A DNA stretch of 64,000 nucleotides from JAGVPT01 sp963772165. Lineage in GTDB: Bacteria > Bacteroidota > Ignavibacteria > UBA10030 > UBA8401. Below, in pieces: positions 60,593 to 64,000 of this stretch (its first letter is position 1; each line of letters begins with the position of its first letter). Location: contig CAVYWA010000026.1 in NCBI GenBank assembly GCA_963772165.1, forward strand, positions 5,609 to 69,608, in the 5' to 3' direction. A program made the translations under genes and the position numbers. The notes under the pieces are model-generated. The model searched no databases and was not told the DNA's origin. It saw only the letters and a list, made by a program, of their open reading frames with translations.

Positions 60593-63097
60593 TTATGCGA
60601 CGTCAGCTTTTTTCTCTTCTTCTTTCTTCGGCTCTTCCTTTTTGCGGTTCTTGTTCGCATCGACAAACTTCAACTGTTCCGTTTTCTTGTTGAACTTCAC
60701 CTTGATCTTGCTGCCGTCGCTGAACTTTCCTTTCAAGATTTCTTCCGAGACAGGGTCTTCCACATACTTCTGCAGCGCGCGGCGCAACGGGCGAGCCCCG
60801 AATGCCGGGTCGAATCCTTTTTCAGCGAGAAATTCTTTCGCCGGTTTGTTGAGTTCGATCGTGATATTCATCGAGCTCATCCGCTTGAATAAATCCTTCG
60901 TCGCGATGTCGATGATCTTCATGATGTGCGATTTTTCCAGCGAATGAAAGACGATCGTATCGTCGACACGGTTGAGGAATTCGGGATTGAACACCCGCTT
61001 CAATGCTTCCTCGATCACGTTCTTCATCGCCTTGTATTTATCCTGCACGGTATTATCGCCGAACCCGAACCCGCCGCTCGATTTAATATCGCGGGCGCCG
61101 ATGTTCGACGTCATGATCAGGATCGTATTCTTGAAATCAACCCGCCGGCCCAGGCTGTCGGTCAGGATTCCATCGTCAAGCACCTGGAGCAAAATATTGA
61201 AGACATCGGGATGCGCTTTTTCGATCTCGTCGAGCAGCACGACGGCGTACGGTTTGCGGCGGACTTTTTCCGTCAATTGTCCTCCCTCTTCGTAGCCGAC
61301 ATATCCGGGGGGCGCTCCGACAAGCCGCGACACGGAGAATTTTTCCATGTACTCGCTCATATCGATACGGATCAACGCGTCCTCCGAATCGAACAGATAC
61401 CGGGCGAGCGCTTTCGCCATCTCGGTTTTGCCGACGCCGGTCGGTCCGAGGAAAATGAACGATCCGATCGGCCGCCGCGGATCTTTCAGGCCTGCGCGTG
61501 TCCGGCGGATCGCTCTCGTCAGCTGAGTCAACGCTTCGTCCTGGCCGATGATCTGCGTGCGGAGCACGGTATCCATCTTCAGAAGCTTTTGGGATTCGGA
61601 TTCGGCAATTTTGTTGACAGGGATGCCGGTCATCATCGCAACGACGTCGGAGACATTCTCTTCACTCACCTGGTACACCGTGTCTTGCGCTTTCAATTCC
61701 CATTCGCGTTTGGCGATTTCCAAATCGCTCAATAATTTCTTTTCCAGGTCGCGAAGCCGCGCGGCTTCTTCGAAGTTTTGATTCTTCACCACCTGGTTTT
61801 TCGACTGCTTGATCTTTTCAATCTCTTCTTCGAGATGGAGGATTTCTTTCGGCACAACGATGTTCGCGAGATGCACGCGGGCGCCGGCTTCATCCATCAC
61901 GTCGATCGCCTTATCGGGAAGGTTTCTATCGGTTATGTAGCGGTCGCTCAACCGAACAGCAGACACGATTGCCTCATCGGAATAGTGCACGCCGTGATGC
62001 TCTTCATATTTATGTTTGATGTTCTTGAGAATCTGGATTGTTTCGTCAACGGTGGTCGGGTCGACCATGATCTTCTGGAAGCGGCGGTCGAGTGCGCCGT
62101 CCTTCTCGATGTATTGACGGTATTCATCCAGCGTCGTCGCGCCGATGCATTGCAGTTCTCCGCGCGAGAGGGCCGGCTTGAACATGTTCGACGCATCGAG
62201 CGAGCCCGAGGCACCGCCCGCACCGACGATCGTGTGAAGCTCGTCGATGAATAAAATGACGTCCTTCGCCTTCTCAAGCTCGTTCATCACCGCTTTCATT
62301 CTCTCTTCAAACTGGCCGCGGTATTTCGTCCCGGCAACAAGAGCGGCAAGGTCGAGCGTGACAACACGTTTGTCATGGAGGACGCGCGAAACTTTTTTCT
62401 GGACAATGCGATTGGCCAGGCCTTCGGCGATAGCGGTTTTACCGACTCCCGGTTCTCCGATCAGCACCGGATTGTTTTTCTTCCGGCGGCTCAACACCTG
62501 AGCCACCCGTTCGATTTCTTTTTCGCGGCCCACGACAGGGTCGAGTTTACCTTCGACGGCCAATTTTGTAAGGTCGCGGCCGAAATTATCGAGCACCGGT
62601 GTTTTCGATTTATCCTGTTTCTTTTCCGCAGCCTGATGAGCCTGCGGCGGCGCCGAGGGCTTGCCGCTAATAATATTGTCGAGTTCGTTGCGCACAACGT
62701 CGTAGTGGACGTTGAACTGGTGCATGATTTGCGCTGCGATATTATCGTCATCGCGCAGGAGCGACAAGAGCAGGTGCTCTGTCCCGATGACATCGGATTT
62801 ATAGAGCTTCGCTTCGAGGTACGTAATCTTCAGGACCTTCTCGGCCTGCTTTGTCAGAGGAATATTCCCGATCGTCAGCGTTCCGCCCGAAGTCCGCACG
62901 GTATCTTCAATCGCCTTTTTCAGTTTATACAAATCACATCCGAGGTTCCGGAGAATCTTCACCGCAATGCCTTCTCCTTCGCGGATGATTCCAAGCAGGA
63001 GATGCTCTGTGCCGATATAATCGTGGCCGAGACGGAGAGCTTCTTCCCGGCTTAACCGGATGACATCTTGAACTCTGTTGGAAAAATTTCCTTCCAT
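60593..63097 (-). CDS. clpC: ClpC-type AAA+ unfoldase of the Clp protease
   Basis: 834 residues. It unfolds substrates and feeds ClpP. The N-domain has two Clp_N repeats (about 1-145). AAA1 carries Walker A GEPGVGKT (214-221) and Walker B VILFIDELHT. A short middle domain with a UVR motif (NFEEAARLRDLEKKLLSDLE) marks ClpC rather than ClpA or ClpB. AAA2 carries GPTGVGKTE, VVLLDEIEKAH and MTSNIGA. A Lys/Glu-rich tail of about 20 residues (KEEPKKEEEKKADVA) ends the chain. Its promoter at 63184-63212 is a near-consensus sigma-70 site with an 80-nt leader. No CtsR or McsB gene is next to it. Confidence 0.97.
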   Translation of the reverse strand: MEGNFSNRVQDVIRLSREEALRLGHDYIGTEHLLLGIIREGEGIAVKILRNLGCDLYKLKKAIEDTVRTSGGTLTIGNIPLTKQAEKVLKITYLEAKLYKSDVIGTEHLLLSLLRDDDNIAAQIMHQFNVHYDVVRNELDNIISGKPSAPPQAHQAAEKKQDKSKTPVLDNFGRDLTKLAVEGKLDPVVGREKEIERVAQVLSRRKKNNPVLIGEPGVGKTAIAEGLANRIVQKKVSRVLHDKRVVTLDLAALVAGTKYRGQFEERMKAVMNELEKAKDVILFIDELHTIVGAGGASGSLDASNMFKPALSRGELQCIGATTLDEYRQYIEKDGALDRRFQKIMVDPTTVDETIQILKNIKHKYEEHHGVHYSDEAIVSAVRLSDRYITDRNLPDKAIDVMDEAGARVHLANIVVPKEILHLEEEIEKIKQSKNQVVKNQNFEEAARLRDLEKKLLSDLEIAKREWELKAQDTVYQVSEENVSDVVAMMTGIPVNKIAESESQKLLKMDTVLRTQIIGQDEALTQLTRAIRRTRAGLKDPRRPIGSFIFLGPTGVGKTEMAKALARYLFDSEDALIRIDMSEYMEKFSVSRLVGAPPGYVGYEEGGQLTEKVRRKPYAVVLLDEIEKAHPDVFNILLQVLDDGILTDSLGRRVDFKNTILIMTSNIGARDIKSSGGFGFGDNTVQDKYKAMKNVIEEALKRVFNPEFLNRVDDTIVFHSLEKSHIMKIIDIATKDLFKRMSSMNITIELNKPAKEFLAEKGFDPAFGARPLRRALQKYVEDPVSEEILKGKFSDGSKIKVKFNKKTEQLKFVDANKNRKKEEPKKEEEKKADVA

Positions 63098-63183
63098 GTA
63101 CTTTCCTTTAGATTTTTAATAGTTCCCCCTCCGTACATATTAAACACGCTTCCCCATGAAGAGGTTTCATCGGCATTTGAATC

Positions 63184-63212
63184 AATATAAATAAAAATAG
63201 AGGGGCTGTCAA
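63184..63212 (-). promoter_or_regulatory. Sigma-70 promoter of clpC
   Basis: On the minus strand: TTGACA (63212-63207), 17-nt spacer, TATATT (63189-63184). It is close to full consensus. The predicted start of transcription is about 63177, 80 nt before clpC. Confidence 0.8.
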
Positions 63213-63270
63213 GAAACCCAATTTTAGCGAAAAGATTCTGCGATTTCATCGCTAAACGGCCAATTGTTTC

Positions 63271-63299
63271 TTGACTTTCTGCAATGTTTTGGATATATT
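63271..63299 (+). promoter_or_regulatory. Sigma-70 promoter of the tRNA-Asn gene
   Basis: TTGACT (63271-63276), 17-nt spacer, TATATT (63294-63299). The tRNA begins about 80 nt downstream of the predicted start. The leader between them holds a ribosome-binding-like AGGGGAG and a small frame (63355-63432). Confidence 0.75.
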
Positions 63300-63354
63300 T
63301 TCAGAGTTGAACGAAATATATCATTTCGCAATAATTGCAGCATAAGGGGAGATT

Positions 63355-63432
63355 ATGCAAGTGTTATATGATTTCAACACTCTACTCCGCGATAGCTCAA
63401 TGGTAGAGCATGCGGCTGTAGCTTCTGCGTGA
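63355..63432 (+). CDS. Possible 25-codon leader frame overlapping the endonuclease start (low confidence)
   Basis: ATG 63355 follows AAGGGGAG at 5 nt. The frame runs through the tRNA 5' exon and ends with TGA at 63430-63432; this TGA overlaps the endonuclease ATG by one base (TGATG). Reading of the unspliced precursor could couple to translation of the HNH gene. No homology supports it, so it may be chance. Confidence 0.25.
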   Translation: MQVLYDFNTLLRDSSMVEHAAVASA

Positions 63433-63960
63433 TGAAAGACTCCCGCACATATGCCGACAGGAGAAAGTATCTTATTTCCGCAGTCAGTAAGCGGCGAAAG
63501 AAACTTCGAGCCAGGGCAATTGCATACAAAGGCGGTTGTTGTGAACTTTGCGGTTATGCAAAATGTGCGGAAGCCCTCGAATTCCATCATCTTGAACAAA
63601 ATAAAAAAGACTTCGGTATCTCCTCAAAAGGATATACAAGAAGCTGGATCAGGATGAAAGAGGAATTAGATAAATGTGCAATGATATGCGCAAATTGTCA
63701 TCGAGAACTTCACGCGGGTATTGCAGCCTTTCCGAGTAATCGGGATTGAATAATCGGGTGAATTCAGGGAAGCCTAATTTCTGCTTTCAGCGGAAGATGG
63801 TAATCCTGAGCGAAGTTCCGTGAAGAGAAAGATCGTAACGGAAAACGTGCAGAGACTAGAGGATGAGGATTCTCACCAATAAGCCTCAGAAGCGCCCGAC
63901 TCCCACCAACAGTGGGATGATGAGATAGTCCAGGCCGGCGTGAAAACGTTGGATACACTG
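63420..63960 (+). mobile_element. Group I self-splicing intron in tRNA-Asn (541 nt)
   Basis: The exon ends in U and the intron in G, the group I rule. The core elements are all present: P (AATTCAGGGAAGCC, 63761-63774), Q (AATCCTGAGC, 63802-63811), R (GTGCAGAGACTAGA, 63847-63860) and S (GAGATAGTCC, 63922-63931). P4 pairs UCAGG with CCUGA (63764-63768 with 63805-63809 region) and P7 pairs GACUA (63854-63858) with UAGUC (63926-63930). The internal guide GCAGCC (63723-63728) pairs with exon GGCUGU, ending in the expected U-G wobble. The P1 stem goes on with GCGTGA (63427-63432) against TCACGC (63710-63715). An HNH gene fills the P1 loop. Confidence 0.92.
63432..63749 (+). CDS. Intron-encoded HNH homing endonuclease
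   Basis: 105 residues from ATG 63432 (GTG 63429 is also possible). It has CCELCGYAKCAEALEFHHLE, then KCAMICANCHRELHAG: two CxxC pairs bind zinc, and HH with a following N and H of CHRELH form the HNH/His-Me finger active site. The N-terminal basic helix (KRRKKLRARAIAYKGG) can contact DNA. Such proteins cut intron-less alleles so that repair copies the intron. The gene starts inside the P1 stem and continues past the guide sequence; its stop TGA is at 63747-63749, 12 bp before the P element. The size is small but within range for HNH homing enzymes. Confidence 0.85.
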   Translation: MKDSRTYADRRKYLISAVSKRRKKLRARAIAYKGGCCELCGYAKCAEALEFHHLEQNKKDFGISSKGYTRSWIRMKEELDKCAMICANCHRELHAGIAAFPSNRD

Positions 63961-64000
63961 TAACCGCAGGGTTGTAGGTTCGAGCCCTACTCGCGGAGCC

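Larger units (their letters stand above)
63386..63998 (+). tRNA. tRNA-Asn (anticodon GUU), interrupted by a group I intron
   Basis: Exon 1 is 63386-63419 and exon 2 63961-63998 (GCC at 63998-64000 begins the CCA end; the final A is outside). Joined, it gives acceptor TCCGCGA/TCGCGGA, D-stem GCTC/GAGC, anticodon stem TGCGG/CCGCA, loop CTGTTAA with anticodon GTT, five-base variable loop and T-stem GTAGG/CCTAC with TTCGAGC. Every stem is perfectly paired and position 33 is T. The short variable loop excludes tRNA-Tyr, which the unspliced 5' half (CTGTA) would suggest. The intron lies between positions 35 and 36. Confidence 0.93.

Noticed and set aside
63386..63420. tRNA-Tyr from the anticodon-like GTA in the 5' half
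   Set aside because: The short variable loop, the group I rule (U before, G at the end of the intron) and the resulting seven-base loop CTGTTAA all support tRNA-Asn(GUU).

Overview
The window is 64 kb of chromosome from a Gram-negative bacterium, probably of the Bacteroidota-Chlorobiota-Ignavibacteriota group. Evidence for this: a secreted protein ends in a type IX secretion sorting domain (9627-11012), there are a TonB-dependent receptor with a carboxypeptidase-like N-terminal domain, several lipoproteins, outer-membrane barrels and a TolC/RND system. Base composition looks near 50% GC. The two clearest promoters (63184-63212 and 63271-63299) are ordinary TTGACA/TATATT sigma-70 promoters rather than the Bacteroidetes TTTG type, which fits a deeper branch such as Ignavibacteriota; this placement is an inference. 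There are no prophages, CRISPR arrays or biosynthetic gene clusters.

Layout. 1-3.5 kb: signalling (partial Ser/Thr kinase, ABM-like protein, GAF-SpoIIE phosphatase). 4.3-11 kb: carbohydrate degradation (GH172, GH31), a YCII protein and a T9SS cargo. 11.4-15.2 kb: a large hybrid sensor kinase with an attenuator-like leader. 15.5-19.5 kb: a zinc/manganese-type uptake locus (Cys-rich small protein, outer-membrane barrel, binding protein, permease) without an ATPase gene. 20.8-26.7 kb: a tripartite heavy-metal RND efflux operon ending in a DUF190 PII-like protein. 26.8-29.8 kb: TonB receptor plus barrel protein. 29.9-32.5 kb: dtxR-mntH-uspA operon behind a DtxR-type operator. 32.6-39.6 kb: hydrolase, LolA-like protein, MFS carrier, ABC exporter, GT39 glycosyltransferase. 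39.9-41.1 kb: RhuM-Fic protein followed by a 55-residue zinc ribbon. 41.2-55.9 kb: GH3 glucosidase, a duplicated-domain secreted protein, M28 and S9 peptidases, DinB/Atl pair, FKBP isomerase, metallophosphoesterase, DUF4010 membrane protein, CsgG-like protein, second SpoIIE phosphatase. 56.3-63.1 kb: mutS, an IS200-like (RAYT-type) transposase bedded in its palindromes, DinB and clpC.

The most remarkable element is at the right edge: a tRNA-Asn(GUU) gene split in the anticodon between positions 35 and 36 by a 541-nt group I intron. Its P, Q, R and S core elements can be read directly. An HNH endonuclease gene sits mostly inside the P1 loop, and the internal guide sequence lies within the 3' end of that gene.

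A second window-wide pattern concerns sequence quality. At least nine genes are interrupted, one of them three times. Each interruption is repaired by removing one base, mostly from a short homopolymer. Uniform +1 errors point to a sequencing or assembly artefact more than to real gene decay, so these genes are annotated as single CDSs. Intergenic space is rich in palindromic repeats of at least six families, and several inflated gene starts come from reading into them.
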